Shown: positions 22,819 through 34,147, counted from the stretch's first letter. The stretch is 64,000 nucleotides of DNA from Tupaia tana (GCA_026018925.1 JAKSZU010000005.1:84123398-84187397), one strand, 5' to 3'. Notes: generated from the sequence alone by a model not told the origin. Numbers and translations: made by a program.

Positions 22819-23072
22819 TTTTTTAAGAGAAATTTTTTGCTATAAGGCATGTGTGCTTGCCAGAGAGACAGAGAGAAAAAGAAACAGAAAGCGAAAAATC
22901 ACCTGCCATGGGGTATGGTCATACCACAATCCTTTCTCCTCCATTCTCTCAGAATCTTGGGCATGCATGCACACATGCCTGGCGTGAGTTTTAAGCCACT
23001 GGATCTGGGACTCGAATCATGGTTGAATATGTGGGAGTCCAATGACTTAACCATTACACCATTGCTAATCCC
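22819..23072 (-). mobile_element. tRNA-derived SINE, long form (A, diverged)
   Basis: 'gctataaggcatgtgtgctt', the GA stretch and 'tcctttctcctccattctct' are recognisable. CpGs are mostly decayed and the head end is degraded (attgctaatccc). Confidence 0.9.
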
Positions 23073-23092
23073 GCTGTGAAAGCATATTAATA

Positions 23093-23162
23093 TTGGATTA
23101 TTAGAAAAGTCATGATGTATTTTTCTATGCAAAAATGCATCATGATTTTCCCAACAAACCAA
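23093..23162. mobile_element. Small palindromic TA-flanked element (MITE-like), copy 2
   Basis: 70 bp, ends ttgg/ccaa, flanked by TA at 23091-23092 and 23163-23164. The arms run about 34 bp and include tcatgatg and catcatga around a short centre (tctatgc). It aligns end to end with the element at 12745-12822 apart from an 8-bp difference in the centre. Confidence 0.75.
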
Positions 23163-23187
23163 TATATTCACAAAACTGGTCAATTTT

Positions 23188-23463
23188 GGGAACCAGCAGT
23201 TGGCGTAATGGCTATGTCGCTGGACTCCCACGTAGTCGACCGCGGTTCGCGTCTCGGACCCGGTGGCTTACAACTCACGCGGGCGCGTGTGCGTGCGTGC
23301 CCAAGATCCCGAGAGGAGAATGGAGGAGAAGGGATTGCGGCGTGACCATCCCCCCGGGGGGTGATTTCTCGCTTTCTGTCTCTATGTCTCTCTCTGTCTG
23401 TCTGGCGAGCGCACGCGCCCTATAGCGAAAAAAAAAAACCTCTCCAAAAAAAAAAAAAAAAAT
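23188..23463 (+). mobile_element. tRNA-derived SINE, long form (A, 'gggaacc' subfamily)
   Basis: Flanked by a 13-bp TSD, actggtcaatttt, at 23175-23187 and 23464-23476. The body retains most CpGs. There is an extra A-run inside the 3' end (gcgaaaaaaaaaaacctctcc), upstream of the real tail. Confidence 0.96.
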
Positions 23464-23706
23464 ACTGGTCAATTTTGAGTTCAGGATTGTCTGGCAGAAA
23501 CTTGAAATGTGTTATCTTCTTTAATATAATGTAGATTAAACTATTCACTTTTTTTGAATGTCAGATATACTTATGAATTAAGTAGCCATTCTGTTTGTTT
23601 AAGAGAGCAACTGAAAATGTTTGGATATTGTGTTATGTAATATATTGCAACATGTATCTCCAGAGAAGGTGTTTGGGAACATCTTTTCCTTCTGTGCTCT
23701 ATGATA

Positions 23707-23895
23707 TCTCTTTTTTTTTTAAAGAATTATTTTATATAACTTTATTTATTATTATTATCATTATTATTTTCCAGTTTGATCAGAGAGAGACAGAGAGAGA
23801 GGAAGTGAGAAAGCAAGCCACCAGGTCCGAGACTTGAACCATGGTCGGCCATGTGGGAGTCCAGCGCCTTTAACCACCATACCACTTGCCAGCCC
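23707..23895 (-). mobile_element. tRNA-derived SINE, short form (B)
   Basis: Flanked by a 10-bp TSD, ctctatgata, at 23697-23706 and 23896-23905. It lacks the long-form middle, and the tail is ATT-rich as in other B copies. Confidence 0.92.
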
Positions 23896-23905
23896 CTCTA
23901 TGATA

Positions 23906-24339
23906 CATCTTATCCCATGCAGTTTCTAAAGCATCTTAAATTTGGAAAACATGCATTATTCAATTTTTGATCCTGAACATCAGCAAATAAATTTTCATTA
24001 TTCATTGAATAAGTACATGAATACTTTGAATGAATGGAGGATTGGAATTAAAGTGTCTTATAGCTTTAGAATAAGATTTAAAAGATCTTAGAAGTAGTTG
24101 GTCTAGTCATTATTACACATATGTATATGCCTCTCCTGCCTCCTGTTGATCCTTCTAACAGTGAAAACTCAACTTTTGTGTTGAACATGTTTATATTTGA
24201 ATACGAATATATATATGAATATGTTTATATTTCTATAGCCATCCAGCTAGAGCTTACTGACTTTAAAAGTACTGATATCCACCCTACATTATTTCCGTGT
24301 TACAAACTTGAAAACCACTAATTTTGCCAAGTTCCCTCA
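23906..24339. other. Unique AT-rich sequence
   Basis: No supported gene or repeat. Confidence 0.4.
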
Positions 24340-24480
24340 TTCAGTTGCTGAAGCTATTAGGGTCAAGAGACAATAATTCTGCTTTCTTTGTTCTCACAGG
24401 TAATTAATGGCAGAGTCAGGATCTGGTTCCCCACCTCCTGGAATCTCATTCACTCTGTTATTTTTTCAGAATGCTCCACT
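24340..24480 (-). mobile_element. MIR SINE relic
   Basis: 'ggtaattaatggcagagtca' and 'ggatctggttcccca' correspond to the reverse of the MIR 5' region ('agctagtaagtggcagagcc ... ggattc'). Boundaries are loose. Confidence 0.5.
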
Positions 24481-25129
24481 TTCCTTTTTGGACTGTTTTT
24501 CTCAGTGAGAGCAAATACAAAGATGAAGAATGAATGAAATTAGGTGGGTTGATTGTCAAAGTTTCAGTGAATAACCCAGAGGTTCAAAGCTTTCAGAAGT
24601 GTTCTGGTGAACATTCTCTGAAAGTTAATGACATGTTATTTTGTTCCCTTATAAATTATTGAAATGCCAGCATACAATACTCAAGAGCTTATTCACAAAA
24701 GCATAATGCAGACATAGTTATAATAAGACAACACAATTATAACTAGGAAGGCTTAGTGTGACCAGTTTAAAAGGCAATACAGAGAAAAGTAATGTTGAGT
24801 CTTATTTTGAAACTTTTAGGTATTATGAAAGCAAAGTAAAAAAAAAAAAAAAATCTAAAAAAGAATGTAAAAAAATACAACTTTGTAAGTAAAAGAGGAT
24901 ATTTCATGGACCAAATGGAGGAAAACAACAATAAAAAGGAATTTTACAGAATTTGCACTATTCACTGCTGTACAAAAAGTAGGGTACTTTTGTTTTCAAA
25001 GAGAATGTTATTAAGAAGGAACCATAAATGTGTGACCATAATTAACATATTGTCAGATTGCTCTGTTTTTGTAATAATCTAAGTTTTTTAGATTAGTATT
25101 AGTTATAACTTTTAAAATGTTATTTATTA
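24481..25129. other. Unique AT-rich sequence
   Basis: Contains an A-run at 24838-24853. No supported feature. Confidence 0.4.
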
Positions 25130-25380
25130 GTTTTTTTGTTTCTTTGTTTTCAAATTACAAGAGTACATGCACTAGTCAGAGAAAGACAGTGAGAAAGCGT
25201 CCCCTAATGGGGCATTGTCTTGCCACAATTCTTTCTCCCTTTCTCCAATATGTTGGGATTTTGGGCCAGCACACACACACAGACACCTGACTCGTTTTCT
25301 AAACTACCATTCCCAGGATTTAGTATTGTCAGCCCTGTAGGGTCGTGCTCCTTTTAAACACTAGGTTACAGGGTCAGCCC
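25130..25380 (-). mobile_element. tRNA-derived SINE (C, old)
   Basis: 'caagagtacatgcactagtc', 'cacaattctttctccc', 'gggattttgggc' and (CA) body. The head is heavily altered (cactaggttacagggtcagcc). Confidence 0.72.
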
Positions 25381-25382
25381 TG

Positions 25383-25500
25383 TTTTAACTTTTAATTCTT
25401 ACAGTAAACTCAATGAAGTAGCTTCTATTATTTTGTTTTTCACTTGGAAAATCTGACCAGTAGAGAGGTCAACTATATTATCCAAAATCTGCTGTGTAAC
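25383..25500 (-). mobile_element. MIR SINE relic
   Basis: 'cttacagtaaactcaatgaa', 'gcttctattattttg' and 'agagaggtcaactatattat' follow the order of reversed MIR ('cctcacaacaaccc..', 'tactattatt', 'agaggttaagtaactt'). Confidence 0.55.
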
Positions 25501-25879
25501 CTGACTTGGACAAGGTTCAGAGTGGTCTAGTAAAGTAGCATCCAAAAATAGTACCCAACATTTATGTCTAACTGCCTCTGAACTCTACGCTATCCTTGTA
25601 AGATTTAAAGCAAACACAAATAAACTATGATATGCAACAAATACAAACGAAATAGCAAAGTACCACCTGCAAATTTCACTTATTTCTAACCGAGCATAAT
25701 GAAAAGTTAAAAAAATAGGGATACTTAAAATTCAGTTAGGAAGCATGTGATTTGGTAGAACTAAGTCCAGAATTTTTGAAAGATTAGGAGAAACAAACCA
25801 AGTGCACAAAGGATCAGGTGAATATTATTATATAAAGAGATTCTGAAGAAAATATTACAGGAAAATTAAGAGGAGAATG
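25501..25879. other. Unique AT-rich sequence
   Basis: No supported feature. Confidence 0.4.
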
Positions 25880-26056
25880 GGGTCCAGCCAGTGGCATGTT
25901 GGTTAAGGCACTGGACTCCCACATGGCTGACTACAGTTTGAGTCCTGGGCCTATTGGCTTGCCTTCTCACTTTTTCTCTTTCTTTCTGGTGAGCAAATTA
26001 TAAAAATAACAACAGTAATAAATAAAACTAAATAAATAATTCTTAAAAAAAAAAAA
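25880..26056 (+). mobile_element. tRNA-derived SINE, short form (B)
   Basis: 'ggttaaggcactggactccc', 'agtttgagtcctgg', direct join to 'ttgccttctcac', then the AAT/TAAA tail ending ttcttaaaaaaa. Confidence 0.92.
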
Positions 26057-26096
26057 GAGTTGGAGGACAAGATTTTTTTTAAAACCTGTAAGTGGA

Positions 26097-26283
26097 GGGC
26101 CAGCAGGTGACATGGTGATTAAGGTGCTGGGTTTTCACATGGCTGATCATAGTTCAAGTCCTGGACCTGGTGGCTCGAAAATCATGCCAGGAGCATGTGC
26201 ATGCATGTCCAAAAACCCATCAGGAGAATGGAGGAGAAGGGATTATGGCATGGCTATCTCCCTGTAGGGTGATTTCTCATTTT

Positions 26284-26326
<43 letters not shown>

Positions 26327-26363
26327 GAGTGCAAGTGCCTTATGGCAAAAACCTTTAAGAAAA
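26097..26363 (+). mobile_element. tRNA-derived SINE (C) with expanded TC
   Basis: Head with 'gttcaagtcctgg', body 'ggctcgaaaatcatgccagg', a pure (TC)n run at about 26287-26324, and 'gccttatggcaaaaaccttt' at the end. Confidence 0.93.
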
Positions 26364-26544
26364 TGTAGGTGAAAGTAGTTATAAAGTGTCAAGGAGGAAA
26401 AAGATCATACACCGTTTTCAAACAGATATATCACTAAAAATATTCCCAATTCTGTCTGTCTGTGAGACAAAGATTTAAGGAAACAGCATAAGTTTCACTA
26501 CGTCACTACTAATTGGATTTTCATCTACTGATTACTTTCCTCTC
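26364..26544. other. Unique AT-rich sequence
   Basis: No supported feature between SINE and L1 tail. Confidence 0.4.
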
Positions 26545-26938
26545 CTTTTAATTTATATTTAATTGTTGCATGTATTTACAGCTTACAAAATTGGTTTTCC
26601 CAGCATAAATATATTGTATATTAGTCAAGTCAAAGATATCACCATATACATTATCATTAATAGAAAACTTCCCATTTTTGTGTCTGTTAAATGCTTTTAG
26701 CTTCTGATCCCTCACTCCTGCCCCCTTTATTCATCCCCTTCTATACTGTCTCTAATATCTATAGTCGTCCTTCCTGCTTTTATATCTTTCAACCTTTCAG
26801 TTTCTATCATAAAGTTCAGGCATTTGATATGTATTGAGCAGAGACATACAATGCCTGTCTTTATAGTCTGGTTTGCTTCACTTAGCATTATGTCTTTCAT
26901 ATTCATCCACTTTGTATCAAATATCAGGATCTCATTTA
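26545..26938 (-). mobile_element. 5'-truncated L1 (3' end)
   Basis: Same L1 3' UTR as other copies, reversed: 'tattgtatattagtcaagtc', 'tcccctttattcatccc'-type sequence and 'ggtttgcttcacttagcatt' at the ORF2 end. Target duplications are unclear. Confidence 0.85.
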
Positions 26939-26950
26939 ACTTAAATTGAG

Positions 26951-28131
26951 TCATGAGTTCTGAAAAAAAATACCAACAAGACTCAAAAATGACTGTCCAT
27001 TCAATTTTTAAAATGTTTAAGAACTTACTCTACAAACAAGACAGAAAAATTAACCATGACCAAATCAAGAATTGAAATAAATAGGAATACATGTACTTTG
27101 CACCATATGCCTTGCTTAACAACAACAAAGAAGTCTAAAGTTATAAGCTTATATATCAAGCTGAAAATAGCACTTAGGTGACCAGATAGTTGACATGATT
27201 GTCAAGGTAACCTTGACATATGAATAAATGCTGCTAGTTATACATGAAATATGTTTCACAGGTTAAAAAAATTCCAGTGAAATCTGGAAGGATATTGTGC
27301 AAAATATTTTTCTGAGATCTTAATGTGCCTTCTTTTCAAAAAATTCCGTTTAGTTCACCAAACCAGAATACATCAATTTCTTTTGCCATGTTACCCTGGC
27401 ATCATTTTCAAGTGACTATTACAGCTGCTAAAAAATTTAATTGCAAATCATTTTATCTCTTTTTTCTTATATATTAGATTTGACCTGCTTTGCTGAATGA
27501 TATATGAATTGATCAAGTAATTATTGTGATAAGTGAGAGCATTTAGTTTTAGATTCCATTCATATCTATTATTTACATTTATACATTGTAATTTTGTGAA
27601 TGACCTGTTCAAAAGAGAAAAAAATAACTCAAATATTTCCTATAAAATGATATTTTAGGTAAACCATTTATAAATAGTGAAGACAAGTTAGAAAGAAAGA
27701 AGTAGGCTAGTGAAACTGCATCTCTCGAATCCCAAATCTATTTAATATTTTATTTCCAACATTGAATGATGACATTTCTATTTTTAATTTGAACTAAGAT
27801 AGAAGCTATTCATTTAGTTTTAAAAACATTATTATATTTTTTTAAAAACATTATTATAATTTTTTAAGTTTTCTTTTGTTTAATTTTCATCATTTCCCAA
27901 TAAATGGATCTAATTTAGCACATGCTGATGGGTGATCGAGAGTATCACACTATATAAGCATCCATGTGTTGATTAATTAATTCAGTAATAAGCCATGAGG
28001 CTCTTCCTTGACATTCCTGAGTCAAAAACATTAATAACAAGACTTACAACTCTTCATTATCATACAACATATAGTCTCGTTCATAATTATGCCACTATTC
28101 AAGCTTCTTTCACTCAGCTGCATATTGTCAC
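26951..28131. other. Unique AT-rich sequence
   Basis: No gene or repeat recognised. A local near-duplication of 'tttttaaaaacattattat' occurs at about 27820-27862. Confidence 0.4.
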
Positions 28132-28134
28132 CAA

Positions 28135-28402
28135 AGGACCAGCAGATGGCATAATGGCTACGTTGCTGGACTTCCACATAGTCAACCATGGTTCGAGTCC
28201 TGGATCCAGCAACTTAAATTCATGCTGGATGAGTGTGTATGCATGCCCAAAATCCTGAAAGGAGAATGAAGGAGAAAGGATTGCCTGATGGCCATCTCCC
28301 CTGAGGGGAGAGGGGAGTCGGGGTGATTTCTTGTTTTCTGTGTCTCTGGTGAGCAGATACGCCCTATAGCAAAAATCTCTCTAAAAAATAAATAAATAAA
28401 TG
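28135..28402 (+). mobile_element. tRNA-derived SINE, long form (A)
   Basis: Intact B box (ggttcgagtcc) and decayed body. A duplicated piece (ctgaggggagaggggagtcg) sits at the body palindrome. The tail is (AAAT)n. Confidence 0.92.
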
Positions 28403-28901
28403 AACACTTTTATTTTTTTGCTTTTGGATGCTAAGGCTCATATTCCTCAAATACCTCCTCCCCGGATCTTTTATATTTTCTGTGAAATGTGTACACTATA
28501 GGAAGGTACGAAAGAGAAACGGTAAGTGTACTTTTCCCTTCCACTTTGATAGCTATCCAGTGAGTGCCTCTTTATTCCTGGTTCTTCATCATGGAAGTAG
28601 CAGTTGGTCATATTTCCAACATCTCTTATCACTCAAAAGCAATCTTGTTTTATTTTCTTTCAACCATCATTACTGGCCTACCATTAGTGCCTGCTCAAAG
28701 GCCAGCTCTGGAAGGCCCCTTCTCATGCTTGGCATCAAACATTACAAACCAACTTCTGAAGATCAGGACCCAGATGGATGCTACTTTTGGAATATCCAAA
28801 TATCTGTATTAAGTGAGTGTTTCATTTTATTTTTCTAGATATGCCATCCCTATTTAACTAATAACTTACATTAAAATATTTCTATTCAAATATTTAGTGT
28901 T
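28403..28901. other. Unique sequence with an unassigned open frame
   Basis: A 136-codon plus-strand frame (28428-28838) overlaps another frame in this stretch. I recognise no domain, and the amino-acid content and lack of splice context fit a chance frame. Part may be an old repeat. Confidence 0.4.
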
Positions 28902-29310
28902 GGGGCCAGAAGGTGCTATGGTGGTTAAGGCACTGGACTCTCACATGGCTGACCATGGTTTGAGACTGGGACCTGCCAACTTGCTTTCTCACTTTCTCTC
29001 TACCTCTCTCTCTTTTTTTCCCCCTTTATTCATTTTTTTATTTCAATTTATTTATTTGCATTCATTCACTGTACATCATTACAGCATACAAAATGAGATT
29101 TTCCATCCAGAGTACACTGTATATTGTCTCAATCAAGCAGATCACCAAACATGTTATTGTCAGCAAATAATCTTCCATTTCTTGTTTTCTGTATGTTTTG
29201 CTTTTTTTTTTTCCTACCTCTATCTTTGTCTCTCTCTGGTGAACTTGCATACACTAGAGCAAATGTTAAAAAATAATAATAATGATAAATAAAATAAAAT
29301 AATTCTTATA
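28902..29310 (+). mobile_element. tRNA-derived SINE, short form (B), split by an L1 fragment
   Basis: The 5' part is 28902 to about 29025 (head, 'caacttgctttctcactttc', TC). The 3' part is about 29214-29310 ('ctctctctggtgaacttgc', 'agagcaaatgtt', AAT/TAAA tail). An L1 tail lies between them. The likely duplicated target is 'ctacctctctcttt'-like sequence on both sides. Confidence 0.85.
29026..29213 (-). mobile_element. L1 3' end fragment nested in a SINE
   Basis: About 190 bp of L1 3' UTR reversed: 'attcactgtacatcatt', 'gtacactgtatattgtctca', 'atgttattgtcagcaaataa'. Only the tail end of L1 is present, so this is a very short 5'-truncated insertion. Confidence 0.78.
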
Positions 29311-30574
29311 AAAAAGAAGAAATACTTAGTGGTTTACTTTCCCTGATTGGGCACTACTTATTATTACATATAGTAGTACTTAATATTAGAAATACTCCCA
29401 GAAAACAGAACCTCAACATGAGATTATGGGATGGGATGTGGTTTATGACATAGAAAGGGATGATGAGATCATTGAGAATGAAACATGAAATATTAGTTGA
29501 TCATGTCATATCTTGACAATTAAATGTATTAAACAATACCTGTTGTTGGTGAAGCAACACTAACTGAAAACAAATGCTTTGGGTGGGTGAGGGAAGGCAA
29601 CTGGCCATTGAATATAACCTGTTTGTAAAAATGACCTCATAACTGTGTGTGAAATGGTTGATTGTGATGCACTGAAGAGATTACAGAAAACAATTTACAA
29701 GTTTACAACTTTACATTGCCAGTCCAAATAGCGAGAAATGGCTTCTACAGCTGATTTAAAATAATCTCCATTCTCTTATTTTTATCGGTATAGGACAACA
29801 CTCACTGTAAATAAGACTCAAAATGTAATTGCAAAGGTTGCAGAATTATCATGTATATTGAATTCCTTGAATGCGTAAGACTTTCTTGCAAAAGTTATGG
29901 CATTGATGTGGAAGGAGTAGGACCTTATATTGCATCCATAATAACAGAAGCAGATGAAGATGAGAATATTGATTCTCTAGTCTCTGAGTCATATTTGCTA
30001 GCAGAAGAATATCTGCTATGTCTAAGGAGACCTGTGCCCTCCAATCTAAGGCAAGTTTAACCTTCTTAAAGACCTTTTGTTCACCCATGCTGGGCAACTG
30101 ATTTACAGAGGCCTACTTATTCTTGCTTAAACTTATTCTTGTTTAAACTCACTTGACTTCTCATTACAATCTCTAGTCCAGTAAACAGTTACATACCAGA
30201 GCCACAAATACATTACTTCATTCACAATAGATTAACCTACAAAATAATCCCAGAATGATTCTAGCTGATAGCATAAGCCCATGGAAATATGTCTTAGAAT
30301 AAATTGGAATCATTCCTCAAGAGAGATGAAATAAAACTCTGTAATAAGCTACTTATATATAAGTGTACTTATCAGATATGAATTTACAATGTTAGCTTAT
30401 ATAGATGTATTGATTCTAGAGTTTGCTTGATTATTAGACTGCAACTTGGATTAATTGGTGTCAATATATTCAGTAAGGTTTAGGATCAGGTGGTCAGATT
30501 TTTTGTAGTGCATGTATCATACATCTTATGTCCACTCACTCACTATAATCCCTAATGAAGAGAATGAGTTCAGT
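29311..30574. other. Unique sequence
   Basis: A 69-codon plus frame (29851-30060) and its 82-codon antisense shadow have no recognisable domain or splice context. No repeat recognised. Confidence 0.4.
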
Positions 30575-30742
30575 GATATAGTCTTCATCAAGACAAAAAT
30601 CCCAACAGAAGAATGGAAGAGAAGGAATGAGGTTGTGGTAAGCCCCCCTGTGGCATGCTTTCTCTTTCTCTCTTTCTCTTGCTCTCTCTCTCTCTCTAGT
30701 AAGCACACACACTCTGTAAGAAATTAAAAAAAAAAATAAATC
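30575..30742 (+). mobile_element. tRNA-derived SINE, 3' part (old)
   Basis: 'caaaaatcccaacagaagaa', 'gtggtaagcccccctgtgg', TC stretch, 'agtaagcacacacactctg' and A-tail. The head is unrecognisable. Confidence 0.65.
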
Positions 30743-31143
30743 TCTGGGGTAACCATCTTCTGAAGGCTTAGTATAATTATGGAAAATGATGTCCTTAAGA
30801 TAGGCCTAATGACTGCATTACCATCATAGATAGCATCTTACATTAATAAAATAGAGTGGCAGCACTTAATGGTAAGAGACAAGGTCAGTGTAATCTCCCT
30901 AACGAGCAGTGAGAAAAGGAATTGCTAAATATATTTGACAGGGGAAGGTAATACCATATCTCTGAAGGAATTTCAAAGATTAGTATCACTATCAAATACT
31001 TGAAATTTTGGGGCTGGTAGTTCTTACATAACATCTCCCTTTATCTCATCTGTTTGGCATGTGGACAGCTAGAAGGATCTTGAAAAATGAATGTGAATTT
31101 TAGCTATTTTTTTAGATGTATGTTTACTAGAGGAAATCTACAC
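30743..31143. other. Unique sequence
   Basis: No supported feature. Confidence 0.4.
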
Positions 31144-31151
31144 AATTCTTT

Positions 31152-31610
31152 TTTATATATTTTTTATTTCAATTTATTTTATACATTCAATCACATAGTA
31201 AATATTTGAACACGTATACATTTCTCACCAATCCAGTTGAGAATACTATACATTATCTTCAACAGATAGTAACCCATTTCTTTGTCCCAGAAATGCCTTG
31301 CCTCTCTATTTTTCTCCTTAATGTCCTTCCTCAGACTCTCCTCCTTTACCCATCTTCTTCCTACACTGTATCTAGTATTTATTACTATTTTCTGTTTCTA
31401 TATCCTCTAGTCATTAAGTTTTGGCAATAGAGTGCAGACAGTCAGTATATATTAAGTGGACACAGACAATGTCTCTCCTTCATAACCTGGCTTGTTTTAC
31501 TGAGTGGTAAATCTTCCATATTCGTCCACTTTCCGTAAAAAGCAAGGGTCTTGTTGTTTTTATCGCTGAGTAGTATTCTATAGAGTGTATGTGCCACTCT
31601 TGACCAAAAA
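31152..31610 (-). mobile_element. 5'-truncated L1 (3' end)
   Basis: Reversed 3' UTR and ORF2 end: 'ccaatccagttgagaatact', 'tattaagtggacacagacaa', 'cttgttgtttttatcgctga'. Short flanking repeat aattcttt at 31144-31151 and 31611-31618. Confidence 0.87.
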
Positions 31611-31618
31611 AATTCTTT

Positions 31619-32149
31619 ATTTCTCTCAATATAAGGTCCATGCAAAGTATTTTTTTCTAGCTTGTTATGCACAATAGTATACATTTCTGGTCATGTTTTG
31701 AGCTACATCAGGTGTCCTGCTTGTGTCATAATCTACTCTGAAGAAATCTTGACAATATTAACATCCCATAGAATAATTTATACTGTTTCACTGTCGTGAT
31801 GATAGCTGACTTATTAAATATAAAACATAGGAATTATCAATAACCAAAAATAATCACACTAGAAAATATATAAACCAGAGGTGAGAGTCCAAGCTCACTA
31901 AAATTAGTCTTTGTCACCTCGTAAGTTTTCCTGTGATCTAGAACATATAGCCACTCCATTGTGAAAAATAGATCAACATACTTTGCATCATATTTTTCAA
32001 AAACAAAATGCCAGACATATTTTGTGCAACAATTTAGACTTTGATTGTCAAGTGAGGCCAACAGTTATGAGAACACTCTTTACGAATTCTATCTTCAACA
32101 AAATATGAATTTCCCTCATAGTGATTCCATTAATAAAATTTTTGTGGCA
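31619..32149. other. Unique AT-rich sequence
   Basis: No supported feature. Confidence 0.4.
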
Positions 32150-32246
32150 AAGAACCATCAGGTGGCATGGTGGTTACAGTGCTGAGCTTCCACTTGGTCA
32201 ACCACAGTTTAAGTTCCAGACCCTGCAGCTTAAATATCACACTCAG

Positions 32247-32280
<34 letters not shown>

Positions 32281-32438
32281 TGTATGTGTATGTGTGTGTG
32301 TGCCCCAAATCTTGAAAGGAGAATGGAGGACCAGGGATTGTGGCATGAGCATCCTACAGGTGAATAATTTTTCACTTTCCCTCTCACTGTCTCTCTCTGA
32401 GGAGTGCATACACTTTATGACAAAAAAACTTAATTTTT
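32150..32438 (+). mobile_element. tRNA-derived SINE (C) with TG expansion
   Basis: 'accatcaggtggcatggtgg' head, 'accacagtttaagttccaga' B box remains, (TG)n at 32249-32302 in place of the gtgcatgtg body motif, then 'gaaaggagaatggagg' and TC. 'tttatgacaaaaaaactt' ends it. Confidence 0.88.
32249..32302. repeat. (TG)n microsatellite
   Basis: Lies inside the SINE at the same body position as the CA arrays in the 3895 and 14650 copies. Confidence 0.95.
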
Positions 32439-32829
32439 AAACAATATATTTATGGAAAATAGGAATGCTTTATTAAATATTTGACAAAGTCCAATAAGAC
32501 AAAAAGACTTCTTACAGAAATGTGCCTTGAAGCAATAGCTTTCCCTTTTCTACAGATAATGTATTTTTAATTTCTATATGATAAATATTATTCTATCTTG
32601 CTACCAGATCCTATATAAAGTGAAAACTTGAAATAATACACAGAAAGCTTATTATTCTCCCTTACAGAATTTGATCTATTCTTTAAATTATATATCAACA
32701 TGTGGGCTACACTTTTCTATTGTCAGAAAACATAGATTGTGGGAAGTGATCTATGGAGCAAAATGAAAGAGGATCAAATTGTTCTTTCCTTAGTATTGAT
32801 TGCTACCATAGCAAATGGTCAAAAAAGTA
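32439..32829. other. Unique AT-rich sequence
   Basis: No supported feature. Confidence 0.4.
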
Positions 32830-33350
32830 ATCATTCACTTAAAGCAGCACATGTTTACTGCTTCATAGTTCTGTACATCAGAAGTGTGGTGGACTTGGCT
32901 GATTTCTTTGCTTAGAGTATAATGGGGCAGATGAAATGTTTCAGCAGATTGTCATTCTTTCTGGAGGTTCTGAGAATGAATCTACCTCCAACTTCATGTA
33001 GATGGTAGGGATAATTTAGTTTCAGTGGTTGTAGTACTTTTCCCTATCTCCATGCTGGAAATCAGCCAGAGATTCATTTTCTCTCCTAAGGCTTCCCACA
33101 CATCTTTGCCTGGGCCTTGTTACTTCATCTTCAGAACTAGCAATGTTGACTTCTGCTCTTATTCTATCAATCTTCCTGACCTCTATCTGCTTCATCTCTC
33201 CTATGTTACTTCCTCTTCAGCCACAATCTCTTTGACTACTGACTCTTTTTACCTTAATTTCCTGTTTCTAAAGACCCTAGAGATTACACCTATGACCACC
33301 TGGCTTATGCAGAATAATTCCCTTGAGTGCATCTGACTACCAGCCTTAAT
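32830..33350. repeat. Ancient interspersed repeat
   Basis: 'actgcttcatagttctgtac', 'gtggtggacttggctgattt', 'ttctggaggttctgagaatg' and 'ctagagattacacctatgac' recall an old placental repeat of uncertain class that shares its end with 15395-15530. The 103-codon plus frame (33025-33336) lies wholly inside it. Confidence 0.5.
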
Positions 33351-33908
33351 CCCATTGCAAAGGTTTTTGAAAAATATCCTTAAATGAATGAGCCTTGAAT
33401 ACCTAGGCATATGAGTTATAGTTACAGCAAACACCATTATAATTCTACCGACCACACTATTACACCTAATAATTTGTTCAAAAGAGTTTTCTATACCAAA
33501 ATGTTTGGGTTTTCCTCTTTTTAAAAGGGCATAGAATAATGGTGGCATTGAATTGGAGTCTGAGGTCACTACCTATCCATTTTTATCCCCTCATTTCATT
33601 GAGTTGATAAAAAATGGATCAATTATGAGCTAATGTGATTGATTATGATAGCAATGAGTTAAGTGTGTTGCTGACAGACACTGGAGAAAGGAAGGAATGT
33701 ATTAAAACTGACAGATATATCTGAGGTATCACTATGTAATTTTATTTCTAAAAGCAAATGTGAATGGAAAACTACTGTAAACAACAAATACCATACTACA
33801 AAAGTGCTGAACCTTTCAGAAATGAAGTTTGGATCACACATGAAGCAGATAACTCCAATCTGCTTAGAACAAGGACTTTGTAAAGGAAGATAAATAAACT
33901 AAATATCA
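33351..33908. other. Unique sequence
   Basis: No supported gene or repeat. Confidence 0.4.
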
Positions 33909-33966
33909 TGATCAACAGTAGGATGAAGGCAAAGGTCACTAATTCTCACATAGCCAACTGTGCATT
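33909..33966 (+). mobile_element. tRNA-derived SINE, 5' half (split by L1)
   Basis: 'aattctcacatagccaactg' matches the SINE head. The element stops at the L1 poly-T and continues at 40902. The 18-bp target agccaactgtgcattttt is present at 33952-33969 and 40902-40919. Confidence 0.85.
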
Positions 33967-34147
33967 TTTTTATTTTATTTTTTAAAATTTTATTTATTTT
34001 TTATCATAATCTTGTTTATATTACATTGAATCACATATATATTTACAGTGTATTACATTTCTATTTCAGAAGGAATACCTTGCATATCAGTCAAGACAAA
34101 GACATTAGTATCCACATCAGCAAACAGCTTTTTATATTTTTTCCAGA
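33967..34147 (-). mobile_element. Short L1 3' end fragment
   Basis: A T-rich tail then 'ttgcatatcagtcaagacaa' and 'cacatcagcaaacagctttt', the same part of the 3' UTR as 29026-29213 and 26600-26670. A second L1 tail begins right after (about 34150), so two L1 3' ends lie in tandem. Confidence 0.6.

Noticed and set aside
28428..28838. 136-codon plus frame as a gene
   Set aside because: No recognisable domain, no splice or promoter context, and an overlapping alternative frame of similar length.
29851..30060. 69-codon acidic frame
   Set aside because: No known domain. Could be chance, and the antisense strand is equally open.
33025..33336. 103-codon plus frame
   Set aside because: Lies inside an ancient interspersed repeat.
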